NCBI GenBank assembly: GCA_017479645.1
Contig: JAFVBZ010000165.1
Coordinates: 1-32,046 of the forward strand
Direction: 5' to 3'
Source of the DNA: Ruminiclostridium sp.
Lineage (GTDB): Bacteria; Bacillota; Clostridia; Oscillospirales; Ruminococcaceae
Length of the DNA stretch: 32,046 bases
In this document: positions 1-9,186 of the stretch, piece by piece
How positions within the stretch are numbered: the first letter of the stretch is position 1
Layout: each line of letters opens with the position of its first letter
Position numbers and translations under genes: made by a program
Notes under the pieces: generated by a model
What the model saw: only the letters and a program-made list of their open reading frames with translations
Database searches by the model: none
What the model was told of the DNA's origin: nothing

Positions 1-23
1 CAAGCAAGCAAGCAAGCAAGCAA
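1..23. repeat. CAAG tetranucleotide tract
   Basis: Five CAAG units followed by CAA stand at the very edge of the window, so the true length is unknown. Such tracts can change length by slipped replication. Nothing downstream shows that it sits in a gene. Confidence 0.6.
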
Positions 24-76
24 AGTCGACCTCCCAAATGGTAACAATTCTCCAAACAGCCATATTCGTAACTATA

Positions 77-118
77 AAACAGCCTCAAACCGTGTTCTGA
101 TACGGTTTGAGGCTGTTT
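77..118. terminator. 17-bp perfect hairpin, probable terminator
   Basis: Positions 77-93 pair perfectly with 102-118 around an 8-base loop. The stem begins with A and ends with T runs, so it could stop transcription in either direction. It separates whatever lies left of the window from the methyltransferase unit. Confidence 0.6.
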
Positions 119-172
119 GTACATTTTGTTCTTGTGATTGCTTAACATTTATATGCCAGATAAATCCAGTCA

Positions 173-300
173 TTAAAGCGAGTCGGTGATGATCTGCGCT
201 ATATCCTTTTCGGACAGCGAAACCAAAGCGTTTTCAAATCCCTCATTGACATTGTACGCCAAAAGTGCTATTATTATACATATTACACAAATATGTATTG
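173..300 (-). pseudogene. Possible C-terminal remnant of an unknown protein
   Basis: An open minus-strand frame without any Met ends at TAA (173-175). Its last residues, NEGFENALVSLSEKDIAQII followed by TDSL, look protein-like (a helical, acidic tail). The frame runs under the promoter and start of the methyltransferase and has no start codon, so it is at best a decayed 3' end. I do not recognise the family. Confidence 0.2.
246..274 (+). promoter_or_regulatory. Sigma-A promoter of the methyltransferase gene
   Basis: TTGACA (246-251), a 17-base spacer and TATTAT (269-274). Transcription would start near 281, leaving a leader of about 50 bases with AAGGAG at 316-321 before the ATG at 331. The AAAGTGCTA stretch before and into the -10 box is shared with the promoter at 1112. 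Confidence 0.7.
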
Positions 301-330
301 CGTAATAATCAACATAAGGAGCTGCACAAA

Positions 331-963
331 ATGAGCATTTACAGGAAATACATCAATCAGACAAGAAAACCCCAAGGATTTCTCGGAAAAATGATCATCA
401 GAAGAATGAACAGCGAACACGCGAAGCTCTCGGAATGGGGACTGGAGCACCTTGTGAGACTTGAAAGGATAGCTCCCGGCGAGATACTTGAGATAGGGTG
501 CGGTGGCGGAATGAACGCAGGTACGCTGATGAAAATGTATCCGTCTGCGAAACTGACGGCAATAGATTATTCGGAACTGTCCGTCAGAAAAGCGGCAGCA
601 TACAACAAAGAGATGATTGCGAGCGGAAGGTGCGAGATACGGCAGGGAGATGTTTCCACACTTGATCTGCCGGAGGAAAAGTTTGATCTCGCGACTGCTT
701 TTGAGACAATATACTTCTGGCCGGGACTTGAAAAATGCTTCTCCGAGGTGGCAAAAGTTCTTAAACCCGGAGGATTTTTCATGATTGTCAATGAGTCGGA
801 CGGTATGGACGAAGAAAGTCTTAACTACGCGAAGATCATCGACGGAATGAGATGCTATACTCCCGAAGCCATAGAAACCGCTCTGAAAAGTGCAGGATTT
901 ACGAAGGTAAGATGTTCGCATCACAGGTCTATGCCGTGGATAACGGTTCTTGCGAGGAAATAA
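331..963 (+). CDS. Class I SAM-dependent methyltransferase
   Basis: A soluble methyltransferase of 210 residues whose substrate cannot be told. The SAM-binding motif I is clear (EILEIGCGGG, about residue 50), followed by an acidic strand end, AIDYSE, that would hold the SAM ribose. Later strands (FDLATAFETIYFW, KVLKPGGFFMI) match the Methyltransf_11/25 fold. I chose ATG 331 because AAGGAG lies nine bases upstream and the predicted transcript starts near 281; an upstream in-frame ATG at 265 would precede the transcript. It stands alone between its own promoter and terminator, just before the cobalamin-regulated operon. A role in corrinoid or tetrapyrrole methylation is possible from position only; no CobA/CbiF-type signature is seen. 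Confidence 0.8.
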   Translation: MSIYRKYINQTRKPQGFLGKMIIRRMNSEHAKLSEWGLEHLVRLERIAPGEILEIGCGGGMNAGTLMKMYPSAKLTAIDYSELSVRKAAAYNKEMIASGRCEIRQGDVSTLDLPEEKFDLATAFETIYFWPGLEKCFSEVAKVLKPGGFFMIVNESDGMDEESLNYAKIIDGMRCYTPEAIETALKSAGFTKVRCSHHRSMPWITVLARK

Positions 964-981
964 AGATATACTGTATAAAAC

Positions 982-1020
982 AAAGGCCGCTCATCATTCA
1001 TTGAGCGGTCTTTCGCTTTT
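982..1020 (+). terminator. Rho-independent terminator after the methyltransferase
   Basis: Positions 982-993 pair with 1002-1013 (one G-U pair) around an 8-base loop, followed by a T-rich stretch to 1020. It separates the methyltransferase from the riboswitch operon. Confidence 0.75.
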
Positions 1021-1111
1021 CTTTGTCAGAATGGCAGAGTATTTCTTAATGCCGAGCTTCTTATTAATTTTGATATGACCGGATTTTGACACGATCAAAC
1101 ACAAAAAATAC

Positions 1112-1140
1112 TTGACAATCGGTACGGAAAGTGCTAATAT
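1112..1140 (+). promoter_or_regulatory. Promoter of the cobalamin-riboswitch operon
   Basis: TTGACA (1112-1117), a 17-base spacer and TAATAT (1135-1140). The transcript would start near 1147, immediately before the riboswitch aptamer. Confidence 0.75.
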
Positions 1141-1157
1141 ATATTCTATGTTAATAT

Positions 1158-1358
1158 CTTCGGAATACAGGTGCTGAAGCAGACTTCTGAAAATGTCTGC
1201 CAAGCCTAACAAGGAATCAGGTGTGAATCCTGAGCAAGGCCGTTGCCGTATTTCGTCTCAAAGCATACATGATGTAATGTCAGTCACTGGGATATCTCCC
1301 GGGAAGGCGTATGTGAGCCGGTTCTGCTGGCGGGCGATAAGTCGGAATACTTGCCTGT
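1158..1358 (+). promoter_or_regulatory. Cobalamin (B12) riboswitch aptamer
   Basis: The conserved boxes of the cobalamin riboswitch occur in the right order. They are ACAGGTGCTG at the 5' side (about 1167), AAGGAATCAGGTGTGAATCC (about 1210), GCCGTTGCCGTA, then AGTCACTGGG with CCGGGAAGGC (about 1282-1308), and finally AAGTCGGAATACTTGCC (1340-1356). A 5' hairpin GCAGAC/GTCTGC sits at the expected P2 position. It lies between a strong promoter and a terminator ahead of the importer genes, so cobalamin binding is expected to lower expression of the whole operon. The edges are approximate. Confidence 0.9.
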
Positions 1359-1424
1359 GTTTCTCCCGTGATCGGGTGTTGTTTATAGTCTGCGGAACTC
1401 CGGAACGTAAGCGATGATGTGTCA

Positions 1425-1450
1425 AATAAAGCCGTTCGCACGGCTTTATT
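1425..1450 (+). promoter_or_regulatory. Hairpin in the riboswitch expression platform
   Basis: A perfect 10-bp stem (1425-1434 with 1441-1450) with loop TTCGCA and no T-run after it. Its place between aptamer and terminator suggests it takes part in switching, but I could not establish the alternative pairing. Confidence 0.4.
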
Positions 1451-1515
1451 CGTGTTGCTCTGTCAAAAAACAGAGGGTGTATTTGACATATCCGGAATAC
1501 ATATAGAGATTATGA

Positions 1516-1556
1516 ACATTATCCGAGTTACGGCTCGGATAATGTTTTTTTGTTTT
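1516..1556 (+). terminator. Riboswitch-linked intrinsic terminator
   Basis: A perfect 12-bp stem (1516-1527 with 1534-1545), loop TTACGG, followed directly by a T-rich tail with one G. It lies about 86 bases before the first gene and is the likely off-state terminator of the cobalamin riboswitch. Confidence 0.8.
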
Positions 1557-1641
1557 GAAAATGCCCGGATAAGGCTATATCACCGACACGGGATACGGAT
1601 CACAAAAAGTCATAATATTTGACAGAAAGAAGGAATTTATA

Positions 1642-2694
1642 ATGAACAAAAGATTTATTTACGGACTTGTCGCGGCGGCTCTCGTATTGAGCATTACCGG
1701 CTGTTCGGGTGAACAGAACAATTCCGGAGTCGGCGGTCTTAAAAACGCTTCTGCGGCAGACAAGGTCTCCGATGAAGAAGCGCCCATACTCGTGACCGGA
1801 GATGATTATCCGCTTACTGTGCGTGACTATCTGAAATATGAGACTACCATAGAGAAAAAGCCTGAAAAGGTCGCTGTAATGTCGGGAACGCCTCTGAACG
1901 TATGGTATGATCTCGGCGGAAAGTCGATATGCACCTCGGACGTTAGTAGCAATATCCGTCTGACCGAGGGCTATGAAGACGAAATAAGGGCTCTGCCGCA
2001 GATAGGTCCGGTATATTCCATAGATATGGAATCGGTCATAGCGCTTGAACCCGACCTTGTCATAGCTCAGGTCGGAACGCAGTCATCACAGGGCTCCAAG
2101 CTGCGTGAAATGGGATATAATGTGATCCAGACACATATGCGCGGCTTTGATGATGTTATCTGTACTTATCGGGCTTTCGGAAAACTGCTCGGAAAGAGTG
2201 AGCTCGCGGAGCAGCGCATTTCAGAAATGGAGCAGGGCAAAAAGGAGATAACCGACAAGCTTCCCGATGACAATATTTCGGTCGTGATACTCTATGTGAC
2301 CTCGAAATCGCTCGCGGTAAAGCTTGACAACAGCATAGCGGGAGATATTGCAAAGACGCTTAAGCTCAAAAATATAGCGTCGGATCTGCCGCCGGATACG
2401 GTCGGTTCGGAGACCACCCCGCTCGATATCGAGTACATCGTTGAAAAGGATCCTGATTATGTGCTTGTCACAACTATGATCTCAAGTAACGAGGAAGCGC
2501 GAAAGACCGTCGAGGAGCAGTTTAACACGAACCCCGCGTGGAACTCGGTCAACGCGATAAACGAAGGGAGAGTAATATATCTTCCGCAGCAGTATTATCT
2601 TTATAATGCAGGACCGTATTATGTTGACGCGATAAGATATATGGCACAGTGCATTTACCCTGAAATCTACGGAAAAGCGGAAGAACTTGACTGA
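1642..2694 (+). CDS. Substrate-binding lipoprotein of a cobalamin/siderophore-type ABC importer (BtuF/FepB family)
   Basis: Extracellular binding protein of importer 1, 350 residues, the usual size. The N-terminus is a lipoprotein signal (MNKRFIYGLVAAALVLSITGC) with lipobox cysteine 21. The remainder has the TroA-like two-lobed pattern: KPEKVAVMSGTPLNVWYDLG, then ESVIALEPDLVIAQ, a long linking helix (SELAEQRISEMEQGKKEITD) and the C-terminal lobe ending VDAIRYMAQCIYPEIYG. AGAAGGAA lies about seven bases before the ATG. It is the first gene after the cobalamin riboswitch, which argues for corrinoid capture, although this fold also binds haem and siderophores. The stop overlaps the permease ATG by one base. 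Confidence 0.88.
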   Translation: MNKRFIYGLVAAALVLSITGCSGEQNNSGVGGLKNASAADKVSDEEAPILVTGDDYPLTVRDYLKYETTIEKKPEKVAVMSGTPLNVWYDLGGKSICTSDVSSNIRLTEGYEDEIRALPQIGPVYSIDMESVIALEPDLVIAQVGTQSSQGSKLREMGYNVIQTHMRGFDDVICTYRAFGKLLGKSELAEQRISEMEQGKKEITDKLPDDNISVVILYVTSKSLAVKLDNSIAGDIAKTLKLKNIASDLPPDTVGSETTPLDIEYIVEKDPDYVLVTTMISSNEEARKTVEEQFNTNPAWNSVNAINEGRVIYLPQQYYLYNAGPYYVDAIRYMAQCIYPEIYGKAEELD

Positions 2695-3686
2695 TGGAAA
2701 AGACAGCATTCAAAGATACGGCAACATTTAAGATCATAGTGCTGGCGATTCTTTCGGCGGCTGTGATCGGCGGGTTCATACTCGGAAACATAATCGGGAC
2801 AATGGACATTTCGGTTCCCGACATAATAGACACGATAGCCGGCAACCATACCGGTACAAATAACAAGGTAATATGGAACATCAGACTTCCGAGAATGATA
2901 CTCGCGGGTCTTGTTGGAATAAATCTCGCACTGTCCGGGTCGATACTTCAGGGAGTTATGAAAAACCCGCTTGCAGACCCGTCGATAATCGGGATAAGCA
3001 GCGGCGCAGGGCTTTTCGGAATTGTGATACTTGTGGTATTCCCACAGTGGCAGAACTTTGTACCGATCGCTGCATTCGGCGGCGCTATGCTCGCGGCGGG
3101 AATAATATATATACTCGCGTGGAAGGGCGGCATAGATCCCACACGAATAGTGCTGTCCGGCGTCGCGGTCTCGGCGCTGTTCGGTGCCGGTATCTCGGCA
3201 ATACTTGTATTTTTCAGCGACAGAGTACACGGTGCGCTTACCTTTATGAACGGCAGCCTTTCATCACGAAGCTGGGGCGAAGTACAGACTATCCTCCCCT
3301 ATACTGTTATCGGACTTATACTTGCGCTGATGTTCGCGGACAAGCTGAACATACTTGTACTCGGAGATGACACCGCAAGAGGTCTTGGGTTGAATGTGGA
3401 ACTTACGCGACTGGGATTTACAGCGCTCGCGGCTTTGCTGGCGGCATCGGCGGTAAGTGTTGTCGGTCTGCTTGGGTTTGTCGGACTTATTGTTCCGCAC
3501 AGCATACGGCTTATTCTCGGAAACAATTACAGGATAATGTTCCCCGCGACCGCTCTGCTCGGTGCGGCACTTGTAATGCTGAGCGACACCTTTGCAAGGA
3601 CAGTACTCAGCCCTACGGAAATACCGGTAGGAATTGTCATGGCTGTTCTGGGAGTACCGTTCTTCCTTTATCTGCTGAGAAAGTAG
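2694..3686 (+). CDS. FecCD/BtuC-type ABC importer permease (importer 1)
   Basis: Inner-membrane permease, 330 residues with about ten hydrophobic segments, the normal BtuC/FecCD size. The family landmarks are visible: WNIRLPRMILAGLVGINLALSGSILQGVMKNPLADPSIIGISSGA near residues 60-105, an ATPase-coupling stretch GDDTARGLGLNV, then VGLIVPHSIRLILG and the C-terminal LSPTEIPVGIVMAVLGVPFF. It begins one base inside the binding-protein stop and is followed after six bases by the ATPase, so the three are translated together. Cobalamin is the favoured cargo because of the riboswitch, but the permease sequence alone does not set specificity. Confidence 0.9.
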   Translation: MEKTAFKDTATFKIIVLAILSAAVIGGFILGNIIGTMDISVPDIIDTIAGNHTGTNNKVIWNIRLPRMILAGLVGINLALSGSILQGVMKNPLADPSIIGISSGAGLFGIVILVVFPQWQNFVPIAAFGGAMLAAGIIYILAWKGGIDPTRIVLSGVAVSALFGAGISAILVFFSDRVHGALTFMNGSLSSRSWGEVQTILPYTVIGLILALMFADKLNILVLGDDTARGLGLNVELTRLGFTALAALLAASAVSVVGLLGFVGLIVPHSIRLILGNNYRIMFPATALLGAALVMLSDTFARTVLSPTEIPVGIVMAVLGVPFFLYLLRK

Positions 3687-3692
3687 GCTGAC

Positions 3693-4484
3693 ATGGAAAA
3701 GATCATTCTTTCGGTAAAAGGGCTGTGCGCGGGATACAGGAACCGCCGTATTCTTGACGGCATAGACCTTGATATACAGCGCGGAAAGGTATATTCCATA
3801 ATAGGGCCGAACGGCTGCGGGAAAACGACACTTATCCGTGCAATGAGCCGTAATCTTCGTCCCGAACGTGGCGAAGTATTTCTTGACGGCAGTGATATTT
3901 TCAGAACGAACACAAAACTTGTGGCACGGAAAATGGCTGTACTTGGGCAAAGCGATTCAGGTATGAGCGACATCACGGTAAGGACGCTTGTGGAATACGG
4001 CAGATATGCCCACAAGAAATGGTGGGCAGGCTCGGACAAAGAAGATACGCGTGTTGTTGACTGGGCGATAGAGCGCACGGGTATGTCACAGCTTCAGAAC
4101 CGCAAGATCAACGCGCTTTCCGGCGGCGAGCGTCAGCGTGCGAGGATAGCCATGGCGATAGCGCAGAAACCGGAGATCATGCTTCTCGACGAGCCGACCA
4201 CATACCTTGATATAGCTCATCAGCTTGAGATAATGGAGCTTGTCTCAACACTCAACAGAGAGGAAGGCATAACCGTTGTTATGGTACTGCACGATATGAA
4301 TCATGCGGTACGATATTCCGACGAGCTTGTATTGCTTGATGACAAAAAAATATACACGACAGGCAGACCTAATGAACTGCTTGAAAACAGAGAATTGGAA
4401 AAGGTGTTCGGCGTTGATGCCGAAATACTGACAGACAGCGAGGATAACTCGCCGATCTTCTACGCAAAGAGGGTGCGCCGATGA
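3693..4484 (+). CDS. ABC importer ATPase, BtuD/FepC-type (importer 1)
   Basis: Cytoplasmic ATPase of importer 1, 263 residues. Walker A is GPNGCGKTT (about residues 35-43), the signature is LSGGERQRARIAMA, Walker B is IMLLDEPTTYLD, and the switch histidine is in VMVLHDMNHAVRYSD. The C-terminal extension is short, as usual for FepC/BtuD. It starts six bases after the permease and overlaps the chelatase start by four bases, which ties the importer to the chelatase at the translation level. Confidence 0.92.
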   Translation: MEKIILSVKGLCAGYRNRRILDGIDLDIQRGKVYSIIGPNGCGKTTLIRAMSRNLRPERGEVFLDGSDIFRTNTKLVARKMAVLGQSDSGMSDITVRTLVEYGRYAHKKWWAGSDKEDTRVVDWAIERTGMSQLQNRKINALSGGERQRARIAMAIAQKPEIMLLDEPTTYLDIAHQLEIMELVSTLNREEGITVVMVLHDMNHAVRYSDELVLLDDKKIYTTGRPNELLENRELEKVFGVDAEILTDSEDNSPIFYAKRVRR

Positions 4485-7400
4485 AATTTACATTTATAAC
4501 CGTATCTTCGCCTTCTGTGAAATGCCTGATAAAGGCTGCCGGAGAAATAGCAAGGACAGAGCCGGATATTCTCGATCTTAAGCTGTACTATGCGGTCACC
4601 GATTACAGCAAGGAAAAGAGGGCGCGGCTCATTGCCGATATTTCTTCCTCGGATATGGTCTTTGTCGATCTTATGGGAAGTCCGGTCGAAACGATCAAGG
4701 CGGTCAACGAAGGGCTTGAAAAATGCAGCGGCAATATCGTTCCTTACGGCAATTCCGCGCGTGAATATCTCAGGCTCGGAAGTTTTTCGGCGGAAGGAAT
4801 GAGATCGTCCGGGGATAAGAAGCCGGATATGGCTGCCATAAAGAAAATGCAGTCTATGGCAGAGGCTATGGGCAAGGTGATGCCCGGTAAAATGCGCGAT
4901 ATGCGCAATTACTCACTTATCTGCAAGTATTTTTATGTTGCTGATTATCCGAACATACTCAATATGCTTTATCTTATACTGCGGGAATATGGCGGAGCGA
5001 AGCGCCTTCCGAAGCCTGCCGCGCCGCGTGAGGTGCCTCCTGCCGCGGTTTGCAGACCGTGCGATATGAAGTGCTACAGCAGTTTCGGTGAATTTACCGC
5101 AGACTTTCCATATGATCCGGATAAGCCAGTTATTGCACTTCTGTACTATGGACACATATATCCTATGGACTATTCCGGAGCTGTATCGGTAATATGCGAG
5201 CGTATTATGAAAAACGCTAATGTGCTTCCGATAGCCGTTTCCGGTATGGACAGTATCACGGACGGAAGTCTGCGGAAGCTCCTGACCGGATTTACGCCCG
5301 CGAAGCCCGATATGCTGCTGAATTTAATGTCATTCCGCCTGAGTGCGGGTCCTATGGGCGGCAACATCTCAGCCGGAACAGACCTTCTGAAAGAGCTGAA
5401 TGTTCCTTATCTGCACCCTTTCTTTATCTCACGCCGCACCGAGCGGGACTGGAACGAGTCGGTACAGGGCAGCACTCCTTCAGAGGTACTGATCTCGGTA
5501 ATGCTTCCTGAGCATGACGGGGCGGTAATGACCATTCCCGTCGGTGCAAAAACGGATCCGCTTTACAACGCGGATTTTGATGTCACCACCGACGAGATAA
5601 AAATAATAGACGAACGGCTGGAATCGCTTATCCGCCGTATGGAAAAATACATATCGCTTCGCAGAAAGGAAAAGACACAAAAAAAGGCTGCGATCATCTG
5701 CTACAATTATCCGCCGGGAGAGGCAAATGTTTTCGGCGGGGCGTTTCTGGACACCTTTCAGTCGGTGGCATCAATACTGTCTCTGCTGAAAAGCAACGGT
5801 TATGATACCGAGGATGTTTCGCCGGAGCAGCTGATGAACGACTTTGTTAATGGCGGTCTGGTTAACTCCGGAAAATACAATGATACCGGAAGAATGAAGA
5901 CCTATCCGCTGTCGGACTACAAAAAATTCCTTGAAGATTTTCCGGACAGACAGGCTGTTATCGACGCATGGGGCGAACCGGGCGGTGATATAATGACCGA
6001 CGATAACGGAAATTTCCTTATTCCTGCGGCTGTATACGGGAATGTGCTGGTCGGACTACAGCCATCACGAGGGGTACACGAACAGCAGGATAAGCTGTAT
6101 CACGATAAATCTGTTCCGCCGCATCACCAGTATATCGCGTTCTACAAATATCTTGCCGAAAAATTCGGAGCAGACGCGATAATTCATGTCGGAACGCACG
6201 GGACTATGGAATTTCTCAAAGGCAAGGAATGCGGTATGAGCGGAAACTGCTACCCCGATCTTTTGCTGCGGGATATTCCGCATTTTTACCTTTATTACTG
6301 CGGAAATCCTTCCGAGGCTACTATCGCGAAGCGGCGTTCTCATGCGGCGCTTATAGGCTATCAGCCGCCTGTGTTCGTACAGAGCGGACTGTACGGGGAA
6401 TATGCCGAACTGTCCGCGATGCTTGACGACCTTCATCATCAACAGGCGTTCTCCGAAAGTTCTGCGAGCGATGTCGAGCGAAATATCGCAGAGACGGCCG
6501 AAAAGCTTAATCTGCCGACGGACATCGACGAGCTTGAAAAAGAGCTTTATCGGATAAATAGCTCGCTCATCCCGAAAGGGCTTCACATTTTCGGCTGGGA
6601 TTATACCGACGAAGAAGCGCGGTGCTATGTGCGGGAGCTGCTGAAAAAGTCTCATGATGGGATTCCGTCGCTCCATATGGCGGCGGCAGAGGAGCTCGGC
6701 ACGGATCTTTCGGCGGCAGAGGAATCTGGCGGCGAACACCTCCGGCGCATAAACGCTCTTGCGGAGGAACTGTTCGAAAAATATTTCGACAGCGAAAAAG
6801 TCCCCGAGAAACTTGTAAAAACCATTTGCTACGGGCGTGAACGATACAGTGCGGTAAAGAAAAACGCGGAAAACGAGCAGCTCCTGAACGTTCTTAGCGG
6901 CGGATTTATCCCTTCGAAGGCAGCGGGCGACATATACCGCAGTCCGGAGGTGCTCCCGTCCGGTTATAATCTCTATCAGTTCGACCAGAGATTCGTGCCG
7001 ACGATAACGGCTTATCAGCGGGGCGCAAGAATTGCCGAAAATACGATAAAGACTTATTATGAGCAAAACGGAAGTTACCCGAATTCAACGGCGGTGATAC
7101 TGTGGGGGCTTGAGACGTCACGCACGCAGGGCGAAACGGTAGGTCAGATAATGGCGTATCTCGGCGCAAGACCGGCTAAGGAGAATTCCGCATGGAATCC
7201 GAAATATGAGCTTATTCCCATGGAAGAGCTCGGCAGACCGCGTATTGATGTTACCGTGAATATCTGCGGATTTTTCCGTGATCTTTTTCCGAATATCATA
7301 GACAACCTTGATGACCTGTTTCATCTGGTGAATGAAGCAGACGAAACGGACGAGCAGAACTATATGAAGGCGGATTCGTCCAAGCTGTACAGTTATCTTC

Positions 7401-8161
7401 TTGATCACGGTTATGATGAAGAAGAAGTCCGTGAGCTTTCGGTCACGAGAATATTCGGTCCGCGTGAGGGCGAATACGGAACGGGCATAACATCTGTCAT
7501 CGCGACAAAAGCGTGGGAAAAGGAAGAACAGATAGGAAGTCAGTTCCTGTCATCGCTTCATTATGTTTACAACAGGAAAAGACACGGCGGCGATATTGAA
7601 AACCTTTATGAGCAGAATCTCAGAAGCGTTGAGATAGTTTCTCAGGTCCGTGATAACAACGAATATGAGATAACAGATCTCGATCATTACTATGAGTTTT
7701 TCGGCGGGCTTGCGAAATCTGTCGAAATGGTAAAGGGCAGGAAAGCCGTCATGCTCATCACCGACACAACGGGAACGGCTCCTGTGACGGAATCCGCCGG
7801 AAAGGCTGTCGCAAAGGGGATACGTACCCGTGTGCTCAACCCGAAATGGATAGACGGAATGCTCGCGCACAAATATCACGGCGCACAGAAAATATCCGAT
7901 CGTTTTGAGAACATCATGGGACTTGCGGCTACCACGGGCGCGGTGGAGCAGTGGATATACAACGACCTTTGCGCCGCTTACGCGGAGAATGAGGATATGA
8001 GGCAGCGTATGGCAGAAAACAATCCTTACGCATATATGGAGATATTGGAGCAGATGGAAGAATACAGCCGACGCGGCTACTGGAACGCCACAGACGAGCA
8101 GCTTGAAACGATCCGCCGTGCATATCTCGAAACCGAAAACAGAATAGAAGGCGATTCTTAA
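4481..8161 (+). CDS. cobN: CobN/ChlH-type metal chelatase large subunit
   Basis: Large tetrapyrrole-binding subunit of a class I (ATP-dependent) chelatase, 1226 residues, close to CobN/ChlH length. The catalytic half is well conserved: [48 protein letters not shown] (HVGTHG begins at residue 569), [20 protein letters not shown], then the family C-terminus [19 protein letters not shown] and [14 protein letters not shown]. No signal peptide is seen, so it should be cytosolic. It needs AAA+ partners, which follow directly. In the aerobic B12 pathway CobN inserts Co2+. In Bacteroides the CobN-like HmuS is tied to metal removal from haem. No corrin-ring synthesis genes are present here, so the direction of the reaction and the metal are open. 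Confidence 0.88.
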   Translation: MKFTFITVSSPSVKCLIKAAGEIARTEPDILDLKLYYAVTDYSKEKRARLIADISSSDMVFVDLMGSPVETIKAVNEGLEKCSGNIVPYGNSAREYLRLGSFSAEGMRSSGDKKPDMAAIKKMQSMAEAMGKVMPGKMRDMRNYSLICKYFYVADYPNILNMLYLILREYGGAKRLPKPAAPREVPPAAVCRPCDMKCYSSFGEFTADFPYDPDKPVIALLYYGHIYPMDYSGAVSVICERIMKNANVLPIAVSGMDSITDGSLRKLLTGFTPAKPDMLLNLMSFRLSAGPMGGNISAGTDLLKELNVPYLHPFFISRRTERDWNESVQGSTPSEVLISVMLPEHDGAVMTIPVGAKTDPLYNADFDVTTDEIKIIDERLESLIRRMEKYISLRRKEKTQKKAAIICYNYPPGEANVFGGAFLDTFQSVASILSLLKSNGYDTEDVSPEQLMNDFVNGGLVNSGKYNDTGRMKTYPLSDYKKFLEDFPDRQAVIDAWGEPGGDIMTDDNGNFLIPAAVYGNVLVGLQPSRGVHEQQDKLYHDKSVPPHHQYIAFYKYLAEKFGADAIIHVGTHGTMEFLKGKECGMSGNCYPDLLLRDIPHFYLYYCGNPSEATIAKRRSHAALIGYQPPVFVQSGLYGEYAELSAMLDDLHHQQAFSESSASDVERNIAETAEKLNLPTDIDELEKELYRINSSLIPKGLHIFGWDYTDEEARCYVRELLKKSHDGIPSLHMAAAEELGTDLSAAEESGGEHLRRINALAEELFEKYFDSEKVPEKLVKTICYGRERYSAVKKNAENEQLLNVLSGGFIPSKAAGDIYRSPEVLPSGYNLYQFDQRFVPTITAYQRGARIAENTIKTYYEQNGSYPNSTAVILWGLETSRTQGETVGQIMAYLGARPAKENSAWNPKYELIPMEELGRPRIDVTVNICGFFRDLFPNIIDNLDDLFHLVNEADETDEQNYMKADSSKLYSYLLDHGYDEEEVRELSVTRIFGPREGEYGTGITSVIATKAWEKEEQIGSQFLSSLHYVYNRKRHGGDIENLYEQNLRSVEIVSQVRDNNEYEITDLDHYYEFFGGLAKSVEMVKGRKAVMLITDTTGTAPVTESAGKAVAKGIRTRVLNPKWIDGMLAHKYHGAQKISDRFENIMGLAATTGAVEQWIYNDLCAAYAENEDMRQRMAENNPYAYMEILEQMEEYSRRGYWNATDEQLETIRRAYLETENRIEGDS

Positions 8162-9186
8162 TGAAACAAAAAGCATATTTCCCTTTCACCGCGATAGTCG
8201 GGCAGGAGAAAATGAAGCGGGCGCTTATACTTAATCTGATAAATCCCGCGCTTGGAGGTGTGCTCATAAAGGGAGAAAAGGGTACGGCGAAATCCACGGC
8301 AGTACGGGCGCTTACACAGGTTATGCCGGAACGCCGCGAGGTCAGAGACTGTCAGTTTTCATGCGACCCCGACGACAAGAGCTGCCAGTGCGACGACTGC
8401 CGCGAAAAGGAAGAACACGAAATAGTAATGAGGCGCATGAGGGTAGTTGATCTTCCCGTAAGTGCGACAGAGGACAGAGTGGTGGGAACTCTCGACATAG
8501 AGAAGGCACTCACCACGGGTGAAAAGCATTTTGAGCCCGGAATACTCGCTGAAGCCAACCGCAATATCCTTTACATAGATGAGATAAACCTGCTTGACGA
8601 TCATGTGGTCGATGTAATACTTGATTCGGCGGCTATGGGGGTAAACAATGTTGAGCGGGAAGGAGTTTCATTCAGCCACCCCGCGAGATTTGTACTCGTG
8701 GGGACAATGAACCCAGAAGAGGGCGACCTTCGCCCGCAGCTTCTTGACAGGTTCGGTCTTGTAGCGGATATTCGCGGCGAGACCGATATAGAGATGCGTA
8801 CCGAGGTGGTAAAGCGCTGTCTTGAATATGAAAGCGACCCCGACAAATTCCTTGAAAAATGGCAGCCAGAGCAGGACAAGCTCTGCCGCAGGATAAGTAA
8901 GGCTCATGAGCTTCTCGGAAAGGTGACCTGTTCAGACGATATACTTCGTCTGGCAGCGGAAATATCGGTATCTCTGGGCGTTGACGGTCACCGTGCAGAT
9001 ATTGCCATGATAAAGACAGCGATGACAAACGCAGCGTATGAAGGAAGAATATCGGTCGTTAACGATGATATGAAGCTTGCTGCGGAACTTGTGCTTCCGC
9101 ACAGAATGCGCAGAAAGCCGTTTGAAGAGCAGCGCCTTGACATCGATTCGGTTTTTGAGATGATAGAAAGCCGTGATGTCACATGA
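8161..9186 (+). CDS. ChlI/BchI-like AAA+ chelatase subunit with a cysteine cluster
   Basis: Motor subunit of the chelatase, 341 residues. Walker A is GEKGTAKST (38-46), Walker B is [11 protein letters not shown] (D140, E141), the sensor 1 stretch is VGTMNPEE, and the arginine-finger region is LLDRFGL. Five cysteines, C64, C68, C75, C77 and C80, sit in the loop after the first helix, where they could bind zinc or an Fe-S cluster. Cysteine loops at this place are known in some archaeal and anaerobe ChlI proteins. The start overlaps the CobN stop by one base and the end overlaps the next start by four, so the three chelatase subunits form one translational block. Confidence 0.88.
   Translation: MKQKAYFPFTAIVGQEKMKRALILNLINPALGGVLIKGEKGTAKSTAVRALTQVMPERREVRDCQFSCDPDDKSCQCDDCREKEEHEIVMRRMRVVDLPVSATEDRVVGTLDIEKALTTGEKHFEPGILAEANRNILYIDEINLLDDHVVDVILDSAAMGVNNVEREGVSFSHPARFVLVGTMNPEEGDLRPQLLDRFGLVADIRGETDIEMRTEVVKRCLEYESDPDKFLEKWQPEQDKLCRRISKAHELLGKVTCSDDILRLAAEISVSLGVDGHRADIAMIKTAMTNAAYEGRISVVNDDMKLAAELVLPHRMRRKPFEEQRLDIDSVFEMIESRDVT

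Noticed and set aside
2667-3230. Open minus-strand frame opposite the first permease
   Set aside because: Composition is typical of an antisense shadow (many Tyr, Arg and Cys), with no motif; the plus-strand permease explains the region.
6065-7066. Open minus-strand frame of 333 codons inside the CobN-like gene
   Set aside because: It lies wholly opposite a well-conserved gene, its sequence is Arg/Phe-rich without any family motif, and it has no ribosome site. It is a shadow of the real frame.
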